The notes beneath the pieces are model-generated. The model was given only the letters and a program-made list of their open reading frames with translations. It had not been told where the DNA came from and did no database searches. A stretch of 39,916 nt of DNA, from assembly GCA_049999765.1 (NCBI GenBank), contig JBNGIQ010009112.1, positions 1 through 39,916 of the forward strand, given 5' to 3'. The position numbers and the translations under genes are program-made. This DNA is from Phaeoceros laevis (taxonomy: Eukaryota > Anthocerotophyta > Anthocerotopsida > Notothyladales). Position 1 is the first letter of the stretch. Each line of letters opens with the position of its first letter. Of the stretch, positions 10,710-21,467 are shown in pieces.

Positions 10710-12301
10710 TAGGTGAGCCACAGTCGTATAAGGAAGCAATAAGTTCGCATGAAGCTGCAAAATGGAATGTGGCCATTCAATCCGAATACCAGTCTATCAT
10801 AGACAACAAAACATGGGAGCTTACTGATCTTCCTCCAGGCCGCAAGGCTGTAACCTGTAAATGGGTATTCAAAAAGAAGTTAGCACAAGATGGAACAATC
10901 GCAAGGTTTAAAGCTCGTCTTGTTGCTCGAGGATACAGCCAGGTGGAGGGCTTGGACTACACGGAGACGTTCTCCCCGGTAGTAAGGGCCACATCTGTTA
11001 GAACCTTATTAGCAACTGCTGCCTAGCATGACTACAAAATGCACCACATGGATGTTAAAACGACATTCTTGAATGGTACCTTGGAGGAAGACATCTATGT
11101 GAGGGAGCCTGAAGGGTTCGGAGATAAGAAGTACCCTAACAAAGTATGTAAGCTCATTAAAACCATATACGCTTGAAGCAATCGCCTCGAGCCTGGTACA
11201 AGAGGATAGATCAGTACCTAAAGGACTCCGGATTTGTTCAAAGTGAATCAGACATTAATATTTATAAGCTGTACGACCTCAATGCTGTGGTATACCTGGC
11301 ACTTTATGTTGATGACACCGTCATTATTGCCAGTAATGCTGCACTTATGGACAAGGTTAAAGGTATCCTGATATCGGAGTTCAGCATGACAGACATTGGC
11401 CAGCTCACATATTTTCTCGGGGTTCAGATAGTGCAGAATTTAGCACTGCATACCGTCTTTATCCACCAAAGCCAGTTCACAAGGCCAGTGCTAATCAGAT
11501 ATAGGATGCACGATTGCAAACCTGCAGCAACTCCCCTTGCTGTAGGTGACAAACTGACATTGGAGCAATGCCGTAAGTCTGAAGAAGAGAGGCAAAAAGT
11601 GGAGTCAATACCCTATCGTCCAGCAGTCTGCACTTTGATATATTTTAGGAACTGGACACTTCCAGAGCTCTCACAGGCAGTGGGAGCAACAACACAATTC
11701 CTTACCAATTACGGAAGTGCACATTGGGCAACTGTGCAAAGGATAAGGCGCTATCTGAAGGGAACGCCAACACATGGCCTCCTGTATAAGAAACGGCCAG
11801 AAAAACTTACACTCACATGTTTCACTGATGCCGACTGGGCTGCAGATAGCGACACACGAAAATCAATATCCGCAAACTGCCTTATGCTGGGAAAGGATGA
11901 ATGGAACTCTACAATCATATCGTGGTACAGCAAGAAGCAGCACGTGGTTGCTCTCTCCTCCACTGAAGCAGAATATGCAGCAATAGCAACCGCAGCTCAG
12001 GATATTGTCTACACAGAGAGTTGTTGGCATCCCTCGATGAAGAGCAGTCAGCACCAACTCTTCTCCTGTGTGATAATCAATCCGCAATTGCCCTAACCCG
12101 CAATCCTGTGATGCACCCACGTACCAAGCACATTGACATTAAGCACCATTTATCAGACAGGTTGTCAATGAAGGAAGGGCTAATCTGCAGTATTGCCCAA
12201 CTGAAGAGAACGTTGCGGATGTTCTGACCAAAGCTCTTGCAAAAGAAAAGCACGATAAGTTCTGCAAGGCCATGGGCCTTAGATGCATGCCTGAGACTTA
12301 G
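10703..12301 (+). pseudogene. Copia reverse transcriptase and RNase H, with stops and frameshifts
   Basis: RT opens with WNVAIQSEYQSIIDNKTWEL and carries KWVFKKKLAQDGTIARFKAR, DYTETFSPV, MDVKTTFLNG and the catalytic YVDDT near 11310. RNase H shows FTDADWAAD, ALSSTEAEYAAI and DNQSAIAL, and ends ENVADVLTKALAKEKHDKF up to the TAG at 12299-12301. Lesions are TAG at about 11024 (before HDYKMHHMD), a one-base loss near 11172 (the usual Y-G-L-K-Q), and shifts near 12030 and 12182. Catalytic residues survive, so decay was probably by point mutations after insertion. Confidence 0.9.
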
Positions 12302-12937
12302 ATTGCTATGAGCACCACTAGGTTATGTCAACCAAGGCAACCTAAACCTGCTTGTTTCCACCCTTGAAACCGGCGCTGAGGCATCATGGTAGAGCATTTG
12401 TACCAAGGTTCTGCATGCACACAGCGCATGTGAGACAAATCTGCACTCAGAGGCAGTGGGAGCTAAATGCACAGGGACTCTACCATAGCGGAGGATCAAG
12501 CGCCCAGTCTCGGTGAACTCGCTGCCAGCATACATGTATCTATCGGAGCAGTTGGGCAGATACCGGAACGGAGCGCCTTCCACGAGCTGAGGGTAACCTT
12601 GGGCATGGCACCAATTTGCGTGAGCCGCCTCAAGCTCAGCCTCCAGAGTATACAGCTTGGCGAATCCAGTGCAAACCGGGCATGGCTTCCTGCAGCGCGT
12701 CCATGCGTGAAGAACGAGCAGCCCAACACCGCAGGCAGAAGCAAGTTCACCGCCGACTCTATCGCGACGAGAAAACAAAGTGGTGTAGGAAAAACCCTAG
12801 CGGGGTACTTAGGTGTGGAAGGGAGCAGCAAAATCAACAGTCGTGTTGCGTAAGTATGCATTAGCCATATATTAGTCTAAATGGGAGTATAAAAATATGC
12901 AAGCTATATTTAAGTAGACATAATAATAGGCATAAAC
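12302..12937 (-). other. Segment between Copia pol and 3' LTR with an antisense ORF
   Basis: Plant Copia elements normally go from the pol stop to the polypurine tract within tens of bases; here 636 bp intervene. On the minus strand a frame of 151 codons (12778-12323) is open. It includes CPVCTGFAKLYTLEAELEAA and CSDRYMYAGSEFTETGRLIL, which I do not recognise. Upstream of it on the minus strand lies GCTAGGGTTTTT (around 12797), the telobox AAACCCTAGC seen in many plant 5' UTRs. A captured host-gene fragment with its leader, or an antisense element ORF, are both possible. No clear polypurine tract is seen before 12938. Confidence 0.4.
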
Positions 12938-13141
12938 ATTTAATAGTCGAAACGCCATGAGGTGTGTGTAAAAGGTCATGACTAACGGTCGTGACCTAAA
13001 AGACTAACCGCCGTGTCCCCACGACAGGACACGGCCAACCGCTGTCACCTCCTACCTTAAAAGGGAGAGTATGCGCGACATAAAATATCTTTTCTTGCCT
13101 TGCTTCTAATCTATGCATTTACGATCCTAGCCTGATCTTCA
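12938..13141 (+). repeat. 3' LTR of the Copia element
   Basis: 204 bp, collinear with 6594-6797. The nine differences are all C/T or G/A. It ends in CTTCA as the 5' LTR does, and the downstream sequence changes immediately. Confidence 0.9.
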
Positions 13142-14683
13142 CCGCCCGCACTTCCGACAGACGATTCTTGAAGGACAGCTGCAGGAGGCAGCACGCACCG
13201 GACATCTGGTACAGAGCATGATTTGGTTGATGCAGACGCCCAAGGCTTTGACAACGCAAGTTTTTGATGAGGGGAATGGCTCGGACGGGGGTGGCTTAGA
13301 CGGGAGTGGTGGTTCACATGACACCGTGACACTGATGCATCTCACGGCCAGATTCACGGCAAGCCAGCACTCCGCAGTGGTGCAGGGTTGGACTGAGCAT
13401 GTTAACGTTGGTCCAGATTGGGTTGATACGTTCAACTTGTTTGGGCGGCAGGCCATGGCTGACATCACAGCAGAGGGTCCGCACCACCAGCCCAAACATG
13501 GGCGGCCTCCAAAAGCTTGTGCAGGCGGCAAGGAGAACAGGCCACCGCGAAAGGCAGCAGCAAAGGCATCAAAGAAGGGCAAGAAAGGCAAAGCATCTAC
13601 AGGAAATGGGGATGGAGTGGCGGAGGACTTGCCAGATTTCGTGCTGGAGGCGAAGGACTCGATTGTTGTAACTGATGAGGACAGATTGAAAGGGGAGCAG
13701 GAAACTGAGCTGGACAAGATCCGCAACGTTGCAGCCAGCAAAAGGGTTTGGCAAGGGACACTACAGGTGCATATTGAGTGGTGCAAACCACCTGGCCCTG
13801 GTGAGTTGTGTGAATCAGCTGCCGTGAGGGAGTTCGATATGCCATGGGTGAAACACTAATGAGCAAGATGAAGCACAGTCCGTGGGTTGCTGGAATGCTG
13901 CCCCTCGTTGTTGTGGTTCCTATGCAGTGCCCATATCTCACTGATTCTGATTTGGAGGACTTTGATGGAGGCAAGTATGTTGTGTATGTGCTAGGAGGAA
14001 ACCACTCCTACCAGGCTAGACTTTGGCTTGCAGCTGAGTGCCTAGACAAGCGTGCCTTCTAGTGGCTGGAGGCATGTGTGCTAGCAGGGCTCACTGAGGA
14101 AGAGATGCGGTTGCTTGCAACAGATCACAATACAATGGCTGAATGTCGGAAATCATTTTATTTCATAGATCGGGTTAGGTACACCAGACATGAGCTGGTT
14201 GACAGGCTGGAAAAAGGAGAGAAGTGTGATGTGGACTAGAAGTTAGATGTGTTCCAGCGTCTTGGCATGATACCACCTTGGGACAACAGCAAGCATGGAG
14301 ATGAAATTCAGTATCATCGGTTGCTGGATAGCAGGTCTCTAGAATACTGTGTAGCAAAAGTGTCTCAAGATGTTTGGAAGTTCGTGAATGAGATTTTTGA
14401 GAAGTACGAGCAAAAGAAGTTGCTTGAACAAGATTGAGCAGCTGCTGCTTTAGAAGCAAAGGCTGCAAAATCAAAACGTAAGCCTAGGAAGGCTTCAACA
14501 GTGAGAGACATCATGGTGGTGCATGCAAGGGATACAGGCATTCCAGTGCGGGTGTGGCGAGGGTTCCAAGGAATAGAGCACTCAGCTGCAAGAGATACCA
14601 ACTTGAAAAACGCATGTTTGAAGGTGCTTTCAAGCGAGCTGACGTTGAAAGAAATGTATGCATGGCTGGAGAATGCCAAGAAA
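13142..14683 (+). pseudogene. ParB-like-fold protein ORF with basic/AT-hook-like region, broken
   Basis: The frame is open from the LTR edge (HFRQTILEGQLQEAARTGHL) through ATG 13218 to 13859. It continues after a one-base shift near 13855 until the assembly gap. The first part holds a basic region with an AT-hook-like core (PKHGRPPKACAGGKENRPP) and a Lys-rich run. The second part resembles the ParB N-terminal fold: a VHIEWCKPP strand, then PLVVVVPM, GGKYVVYVLGGNHSYQARL in place of the ParB GERR-type loop, and LATDHN. Stops at about 14060 (TAG), 14237 (TAG) and 14435 (TGA) interrupt one otherwise constant frame, and a basic tail follows (AAKSKRKPRKA). ParB-fold proteins bind CTP or cut DNA in bacteria; the role here is unknown, perhaps transposon-encoded. 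Assignment is by motif only. Confidence 0.5.
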
Positions 14684-14783
14684 NNNNNNNNNNNNNNNNN
14701 NNNNNNNNNNNNNNNNNNNNNNNNNNNNNNNNNNNNNNNNNNNNNNNNNNNNNNNNNNNNNNNNNNNNNNNNNNNNNNNNNNN
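14684..14783. other. Assembly gap, 100 N
   Basis: Exactly 100 undetermined bases, the usual placeholder for a scaffold gap of unknown size. The ParB-like frame runs into it, and sequence after the gap does not continue that frame. Confidence 0.99.
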
Positions 14784-16797
14784 GTGCTATGACAGCCTGC
14801 TGCAATTATCTGAGCATGCCGACTGTCCTGCAGGTGTTTGTTCGCATATGCTTGTGGACATGAGTGCACCGGATGTCCGGTGGTAAGCTTGCCTACCTGG
14901 CCAGGCCATGTAGATGTGGCATTTCCATTGTGTGAATGCTGCAAAACATAGATGCACCGGATGTCCCGTGGTTATGTAGCATGCTGCCAATACCTGGTCA
15001 GCTGCCTGTTGGACTAATTATGTGCTGCTAGTGCTTTGATGTGCACAGCGATTGTGTTCTTTGGGTGACGTGGATCAACTGCCACCAAGTTTCAAAGAGC
15101 ATCTCTTCAAAGCAAAAGAATAGAAAAAATTGAAAGACCGGTAGGAAAAATTGAAAGAATGTGGCCCATGTCGTGCCGTAGTAGAAGTGGTCCTAATTAA
15201 GCATGATTAACATAGTTAATTAAGTTATTTAACTTATTTAACTATGGTTAGTTAATCTAACCATAGTTAGGTTAGTTAGGGATCATGAATTAAGGAAATC
15301 CCCGCGGCCTCTTGTGATTGGCTGGGATCTAGCTTATAAGGAGGACAGCAGAGTCCAGATGTGGACTCTGTTGTCTTTTGCAGTGTCGGTGACCGAACGC
15401 GGTCGGCGTCGGAGCGCTGGCAAGCAGGCCAACATCCCACCACCTCTCCCTCTTACAACAGATGCGCTTGGAGGATGTGGAAGTCTGCATCGAGTGCGCG
15501 GGGCGAGGTGTAGCGGGGAGGTGCTGCTTTGTCGGTCGAGCAAGGGCTTGCTCTGACCGCAGAGCCGTTGGAGGTTGATGATTGTGTCGTTTTGGTGTGA
15601 ATCTACTGACATCGAGGCCACCGAGCCATGTCCTTGGTGTTCTAGGGTCATTCGGTGGTACGGCTACCGATTCTTGAGCGAAAGGGCTCCAATTTGGGGT
15701 CAAGAGGGGCCAAGGTACTGAATCAAGGTGTCCTTGGGTGCCTAGGAGGGGGCTCCTCCCTCGCCAAGAGCTGCAGCAGAAGAAGGAGGTGAATCTACAG
15801 AAATCTTGTGCCAAAATCTGGTTGTCTGAAGGATATGATGGCTGCAGGAGGTGGAGATTGTGGGTCATAAGGCTAGGGCGACCCTAGGAAGAAGCTGAGA
15901 AGGGGCGCCCCTGCCTCCCAACAGGAGGGACAGCAGCCAAACAGCTGGCCGGCAGCCATAGCCAGCCAACACCAAGCTTGGCAGCTTGGAGGGGGCGTGA
16001 GAGAAAAGGGGAGAAAGGGGGGAGCTTGGAAGCTCCCCTAGAAACTTCGTGCCAGCTGGGAATCGCCATAGAGGAAAACGCAAAACTAGTCAGAACCGAA
16101 GAGGACTTCCACCTTTTCCCATACCTCAAGCTTGCAGCACCAGCAAGCTTTCAGCAGGCAAGAAAACGTAACACTTTAAGCCAAACCCCAACTTGGGCGT
16201 ACCCTGTTCCGAGATGGAAATTGCAGGGAAGATGACAGGATTGCAAGAGCACGAGGACGAGCGGATTGCAAGAGCACAAGGACAACTGCCCGAAAAAAAG
16301 AGAGCACAAGGACGAGCGCGTGCGACGCCCGGCGTGAGCTAGCAAGCAGGAACAATACAGTGCGTGGACGAATCGCTATCGAGCCACTAACTGATCATAA
16401 CCGTCAAACCACAGATTCTTTTTTTAACTCCATAGTTTAGACCCTGGTTTAACATTCTGAAAAACCGGTTTGGCTTTCAGCCAAAGCCAAAAAACTCGAT
16501 CTCACTGTTCTCTATCCCATATTCCAAACGGCCTCTCCTACTAGGTGTAAGTTGAGCACAAGTGAGGTATTGGTCGCGAAAGAAGGTAACGGGTCAGGAA
16601 AAAAGTAAAGGGTTAAAGGAGAACTTTTGAGGGGGGGCCCATATTGATTATTGATGAACGGATTTTGCCCCATAAGAAAATTCCTGTGAACGTAAGGCTA
16701 CAACAGCTTGCGAAAAGCCTTTGTTTGAGCCGATTTAGGGCCAACTGCTGATCACCGAGGCTTCAATTCAAGGTCACATGTTTGATGGTCGTCCTTC
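14784..16797. other. Gene-free stretch with repeats and a possible promoter-like block
   Basis: GCACCGGATGTCC occurs at about 14867 and again near 14951. An AT-rich block at 15190-15290 contains the hairpin listed separately. At 15313-15345, GTGATTGGCTGGGATC followed by CTTATAAGGAGG resembles an inverted CCAAT box and a TATA box about 20 bp apart, then CAGAGTCC/GGACTCTG inverted arms. This could be an LTR or gene promoter, but no product follows. The minus ORF 15868-15329 has no recognisable domain. From 16220 to 16320 AGCACAAGGACGA-like words repeat. Confidence 0.4.
15239..15269. repeat. Perfect inverted repeat, 13-bp arms, 5-bp loop
   Basis: TAACTATGGTTAG at 15239-15251 is the exact reverse complement of CTAACCATAGTTA at 15257-15269. 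It sits in an AT-rich block where TTAAT/GTTAG words recur, so it may be the fold-back part of a short mobile element. Confidence 0.85.
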
Positions 16798-19700
16798 CTA
16801 GTCAGCATCTCTGAACGGTCCATTTTCCTGTGCAACTTCAGTTGGCACCGGAGTGGGGAGTGGCAGCAGAGTTGTGGGAGAGTGAGACGTATCCCCTGCC
16901 TCATTACCCATGTAGGTGAGTGCCACCGTTGCTCTGCCGCTTGAATCTGTTACAACAATTGAAGGGTGAACAGCAGTACTGGCCCAGGTTTGTCGATTAG
17001 ACACTTCTGACAAGCCATTTATGGTCGCCGGCATTTGGATTCCTTCTCCAGTTACAGAAATGTCAACAGAATACCCAGCAAGTGCAGAGCCGATATCACC
17101 TGGCCATCCATGTGAAACGTGATTGAAGAATGTTCTTGGAGGTGATGTCCCACCGCCATGTTGCTCAATTTCAAAAACAGGGCACGTCAGGTGATTACCA
17201 GCTCCTAGAACCACAAGATTCCTTTCATCAACACCTTGACTACTTGATTCCAGTGATAGTGGCAGGACTAACATCCCATCACTACCCTGTAACCTGGACA
17301 ACCCGGCCATAGGAGCAGTGGCCAACGTGCTGAAGTCTTGGACAAATATGGACCCCAATGCTGGAAGATTCAATGAGGCAGTTAGACTGTACAGATCAGG
17401 CTTGCAATCGTGGAGTTCCTGGCTAATGCCCGACCCAACATCTGATCCTTCCATTGGTGCTTCTGTCATTGAATTTGCCATTCCACCTTTGGTGGACAAA
17501 TCAATTACAGCAGACACACACCTATCAGGGTTCAGAGAACTGGTTTTTTGCAGCAACGCCGAACTGCATGACAGCTCCGCTAATTCCTCACAAGGTGTAG
17601 GCTCCCAACTACCATCTGGCAGTATCATAACAGTCTTCATTACTTTAGTAGCGTCCCTAATCACCTGCAAGTACCAGAAGAACGAGTCAGGTTTTTTGTC
17701 CATGTAGTTCTGGAAAGATGCTGTTTGCTGGCAAAAGCTGCTAGTGTTAAAGAGCTCGGTCAAACTAAATAGCAAACCCTTCTTGAGCTGATTATGCTGT
17801 TCTCAAACCTGAGCCATATGCCTGTCAAGCCGGAGATCAGGAAAGCACGCAGGCGTATTGCAGTATGGGCAACGCCAGGCAGGCCTCCTCTCATTAATTT
17901 CGATATAGTTGTGATAGTCAAAACACTGTCAGAAGAAGCTCGATCATGAAGGGATATTACAATGCTGGTGTCGGGTTATACCAAATAGATAAGAGACTAC
18001 CCTTTAAACGGCAAACCATATCTTCCAACCTGATGATGTTTGCAGGAAACACCTTTCACTGGCGTTGTGATGCGTTTGTGACTGTTGAATTGGACAATGG
18101 CAGTCAAACCAGTTCAGGAAGTTAGGCGAGTACATGGCATTCTTGTGCACCATACTGCAGGAACAAGATGTACAAGATCAACTACTTGTGATAGTACCAA
18201 CAGCCACTCCAACTAGGCTTACGGCAGCAGTCCAACTAGGCTTACAGCAGCAGTTCTGAGCACCATAAGGATGAGAAAAGGCAAAAAATATCGTTACCTG
18301 ATGGGACAATGCAAAGATACTCTTGAAGGCCCCTCAATGACATCATCGTCATCCATGTCTGGAGCCAAATTGCAATTCGAACCTGCTCATAGCAATCCAT
18401 TTTGTATTTACATGCAACAAATCAAAAGGATCCAGCAGATTCTGTTGTAGAGCGGAACGTACTTCTGCCAAACGTTAACTTGCCTGCCACTAGTGGACAT
18501 GACTGCACGAAGTAGTCTTGCAGCTCTACTGAGGTCTTGTAATCAACAGTTGCCACAGTAGCAACAGCTATGACATACGACTCTGCTGAGATATTATGAA
18601 ATCAGAAGATGGTGACAACAGCTATGAGCACTCTGCTGAGAAATCACCGAGTCCAAAAAGCTGATATAACCAAAGAAGTAGGAAAAATCGTTTCTACCAT
18701 CTTGTGAACAACCAACGACAGAACCACACCAGGGAGCAAACCTGGAGGTACTCACCTGTGAACTCACCCACAGCTTGCAGTAAATTGCAGCCAACCCTTA
18801 GCAGATGCGTGACATCAGATGGCACCTGTGGCCCAGTGTCCTGGCCATAAAATGGATGGCACACTTTAGTTGGTCCATCGCGGCTCTACAATTTAATTCC
18901 AGGAAGAACTAACATCAAGAGCAACACCAACCATAGATACAGTCGTTCTTTTATCCACACCTTTTCCATTCAGCAATATACTGGGTGCCAGGGCGCAACA
19001 TGCAGAAGTATATAAGGAAAAGAATTTCCCATGCTCCCAGACATGACCAACGCCAACAAAAAACTAAATATCAACAAATACAACAAGACAAGCCAACGGA
19101 TATGAATGGAATGAGACAAAGCAGCATATCGATCTGCATCCACAATCTATCAGATGAGCAAAAACGAGAACAAACAGGCAAGACCATACTTTACTTGTGG
19201 CGGTGAGGTTAGGCATGCTGAAGTTTCAATGCTCTTGTGGCAAATATATAGCCGCTGCCAGCATAAGAGGAGTTACATAACACTTTTGAAAACACCACTA
19301 CTACATCACACAAAGCTACCGCCTTCAACACCTGACTCGTAGACAGACATGCTTAAAAGAGGCAGTACAAGTTCTCAGCAAAACATTTGAAAGGAAAAAA
19401 AAAAACCCTGAGTCCATACCAGTCGCTCTTGTTGAGTTTGAGGTTGTGAAACATTGAAATCGTTCAATAAGACCTCATAACCAGGCTGATTGAAGCTTAC
19501 CCACATTAATTTGAAACGTGGTAGAAAAACTGATTAATATACTACAGCCACTCGTACGAAAGGACAACAGATATTAGAACAAACAACAAAGGCCAACCTT
19601 AGTCTCCACAGATAAAATGACTTTGTTTACTTTCAACCACGGAAAAAACCTGCAAACTCAGCCGCAAGTACATTACAACCATTCAAACACAATGATACAC

Positions 19701-20988
19701 ATTGCAGAGTGCACAGCAAAGCTACCTGGCATACATTTTAGCCATGACAACCATGGCACGTCCAAGTAGAACCCTACCTGGAATTGATCTTGTCAATGAA
19801 CTGCAAGGTGCCATCCTGGTCAAAACTGCTGGAGTCCTGTGGAGAGCCCATCAAACATCTGTCTCCAGTGAATTGCTCTGAAAACTGATAAGACATGGAT
19901 GAGAAGAAAAGTCAGATTCAAGTACAAAAGGCCAGCACAGACGGGATAACTTCCAAATGTACGACATCTCACTGTGCTAAAATTGGTAAGTAGCTCCTCT
20001 GACTCTGAAGCATTGAACCAGCTCGCGAGGCAAGCACTCTACAAAACATATGCATCAGCAAATCATAAGGTACTGCAAAGCACAAAACAAAGACTGCAGT
20101 CCATGCGCAGAGATCGAGATCCAAATCTGGAGAAAAGGTGGAGCTTCTCCACTGAGAAAGGTTTCATTCAGCAAACCACGACACCTTTAGCTAGTGAGCC
20201 GTGAGGAATAGCAATACTCCACATACCTTCACCGAGATCAGTAGCACCATTATAGCAGGTCGTAGACTTACATCGTTCCTTTGCAGCCATACCTGGAATC
20301 CCCAGAGCACGAGGATAAACCATTGCGGCAAAAAGTGACAGCCAACTCAGAACTAGAACTGGACCGAGTGATATGTTTGATAGACGATAAGCAGCTCAAA
20401 GTTTGCTCCACGAACTAACCAGCCTCAGAAGTTGCACAATATCTGCCGTTGAAGGCGGCAGTTGGGCGCTCGCTACTGCAAAGTCAACTAGCCTGTCCAC
20501 GACAAGTCAACACCAAGTTCAACACGGACACCGTGCAGCAGCTCCTACTTGCCAGTATCGGGAAATAAGCATTAGCCAACACTGTGCTTCTCACAGTTCA
20601 ATCCTAACCCAAATCGTAAGGGATCATAAACGGGTGCGGACGTCAATGGTCACATAATGACTCTGCATTCTGCAATTGCGGGACAGGTTTGCGAAAACCT
20701 GGACCCAGGACCTTGCGGCCCTAGGACCAAGTTCGGACACAAACAGAGAGGCTAGACTCACACTGACAAAACTTACTCCGGCTCCAGCGCAATGCCACTA
20801 CTCATGATGTTATTGAACGAGACGCTCCTCTGAGACGGACGACAAGTTGCAGTGGGGACTTACCGAGAGAGCACGATGAGATTGCGCTTAAAGTCTTGCT
20901 TGTCTGTCAAGGGCCCAGTACAGAGCTTCGCTAGGAACGACGCAACCGCAGAACAGAGCCGTTCGGCGTGCTGGAGCTGGGCTGCCAT
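16798..20988 (-). CDS. PIAL1/2: PIAL1/2-like E3/E4 SUMO-protein ligase, 15 exons
   Basis: Exons on the minus strand: 20988-20864, 20492-20420, 20292-20227, 20038-19973, 19875-19778, 19649-19598, 19485-19420, 19254-19190, 18980-18932, 18840-18756, 18582-18484, 18382-18298, 18081-18030, 17925-17809, 17664-16798. All phases join to 654 codons plus stop. Start context is AATGGC. The N-terminal half follows plant PIAL proteins: MVLLISVK, WFNASESEELL, RFFPWLKVNK, PGYEVLLNDF, ILLNGKGVDKRTTVSM, DTGPQVPSDVTHLL. The SP-RING is at about residues 305-352, with C323-K-H325 and C346-x2-C349 as zinc ligands plus CFDYHNY and WRCPYCN. VIDL (419-422) is a likely SUMO-interacting motif. There is no SAP or PHD domain, which separates it from SIZ1. 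Arabidopsis PIALs build SUMO chains and act with MOM1 in silencing. The C-terminal 230 residues are low complexity. Confidence 0.93.
18208..18253. repeat. Two tandem copies of a 23-bp unit inside intron 12
   Basis: TCCAACTAGGCTTACGGCAG begins at 18208 and recurs at 18231 with one G/A difference. It lies within the intron between exons 12 and 13 of the PIAL-like gene (18082-18297). Confidence 0.85.
18383..18483 (-). other. GC-AG intron (intron 11) of the PIAL-like gene
   Basis: Exon 11 ends GTGGCAG and the intron begins GCAAGT instead of GTAAGT. It ends AGCAG before GTTCGAATTG. Joining at this point gives a Gly codon and keeps the frame (LVAGSNCNLAPD). The donor is otherwise a perfect match to consensus, as is typical of GC donors. 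Confidence 0.8.
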
Positions 20989-21467
20989 TATCCAGAATCT
21001 GAGCGAACGCTTCTCCCACCTGTAGGCCGGTCTTCAGGAAAACCTAAAATGGCGGGCGAGCTGTATGTGAGAGTTGGCTGTTCGGCTCTGGAAGGTGGCG
21101 TGCGCGGATTAAAGTTGTACTGCAAAGTGTCCAGGCTTTTACCAGCAAACGCGACTGACCGGAGTCGCACCGCATACGATCAGCCCCCTCTGTCATGCCT
21201 CCCTATAAGCGGGAGATTGAATGCACGGCCTACTGCAGGTAACTCCAGTCTAGCCAAACCGCAGGCATCCACCCAATAACCCAGTGACTCGTTCGGCAAG
21301 CTTGTAGCTGGCTTCAGAGTCTCCGGTAGCTGGGTGGCTAAATAGCTCAATGTGCAGCTGCGGCTATTGCTGCAAGTGGGAGTGGGGTGTCAAGCTGCCT
21401 GGATGTTTATATCTAGGCCTATCACCATCGTGGATGCCTTTAAGATTACGTCGGCGCAAGAGGGGCC
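20989..21467. promoter_or_regulatory. Shared upstream region of two head-to-head genes
   Basis: The PIAL-like start codon (20988, minus) and the inferred 3D-gene start (21468, plus) are 479 bp apart with nothing coding recognised between. On the plus strand, CTATAAG at 21203 and TAAATAG near 21339 are TATA-like. No clear TATA box stands at the usual distance for the minus gene. A bidirectional promoter is an inference from spacing only. Confidence 0.45.

Larger units (their letters stand above)
6594..13141 (+). mobile_element. Ty1/Copia LTR retrotransposon, nearly full length, inactive
   Basis: Two 204-bp homologous ends flank, in order, a primer binding site, an extra ORF, gag, protease, integrase, reverse transcriptase and RNase H. 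Protease, integrase, RT, RNase H is the Copia (Pseudoviridae-type) order. At least three in-frame stops in gag, one stop in RT and several single-base frameshifts in pol make it non-autonomous. I see no 5-bp target duplication: bases before 6594 are CATAA-like and bases after 13141 are CCGCC. The left boundary is simply where the end homology stops, so it may be off or the element may be a recombinant. Confidence 0.92.

Noticed and set aside
12467-12853. Plus-strand ORF of 128 codons between Copia pol and the 3' LTR
   Set aside because: No motif; overlaps the minus-strand ORF that has a leader-like motif upstream. At most one of them can be real.
13139-13786. 215-codon minus-strand ORF
   Set aside because: Mirror of the ParB-like plus-strand frame; rich in Ser/Pro/Cys as expected for the antisense of a Gly/Lys-rich coding sequence.
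15329-15868. 179-codon minus-strand ORF
   Set aside because: Length is notable but it shows no domain, no splice context and low-complexity Pro/Ser/Arg content.
16440-16500. TTTGGCTTTCAGCCAAA hairpin as a terminator
   Set aside because: Rho-independent terminators are a bacterial feature; the window is eukaryotic nuclear DNA.
17318-17707. 129-codon plus-strand ORF
   Set aside because: Lies antisense to the last exon of the PIAL-like gene, whose frame is supported by motifs and splice phase.
19420-19550. Longer exon 7 of the PIAL-like gene including the sequence read as FKLMWVSFNQ
   Set aside because: It looked similar to the family but gave a one-base phase conflict. A separate exon at 19598-19649 (RFFPWLK...VETK) fits the family better and restores phase.
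20988-21170. 60-codon minus-strand ORF upstream of the PIAL-like gene
   Set aside because: It ends at the PIAL-like start codon in another frame and has no recognisable content; it is most likely 5' leader sequence.
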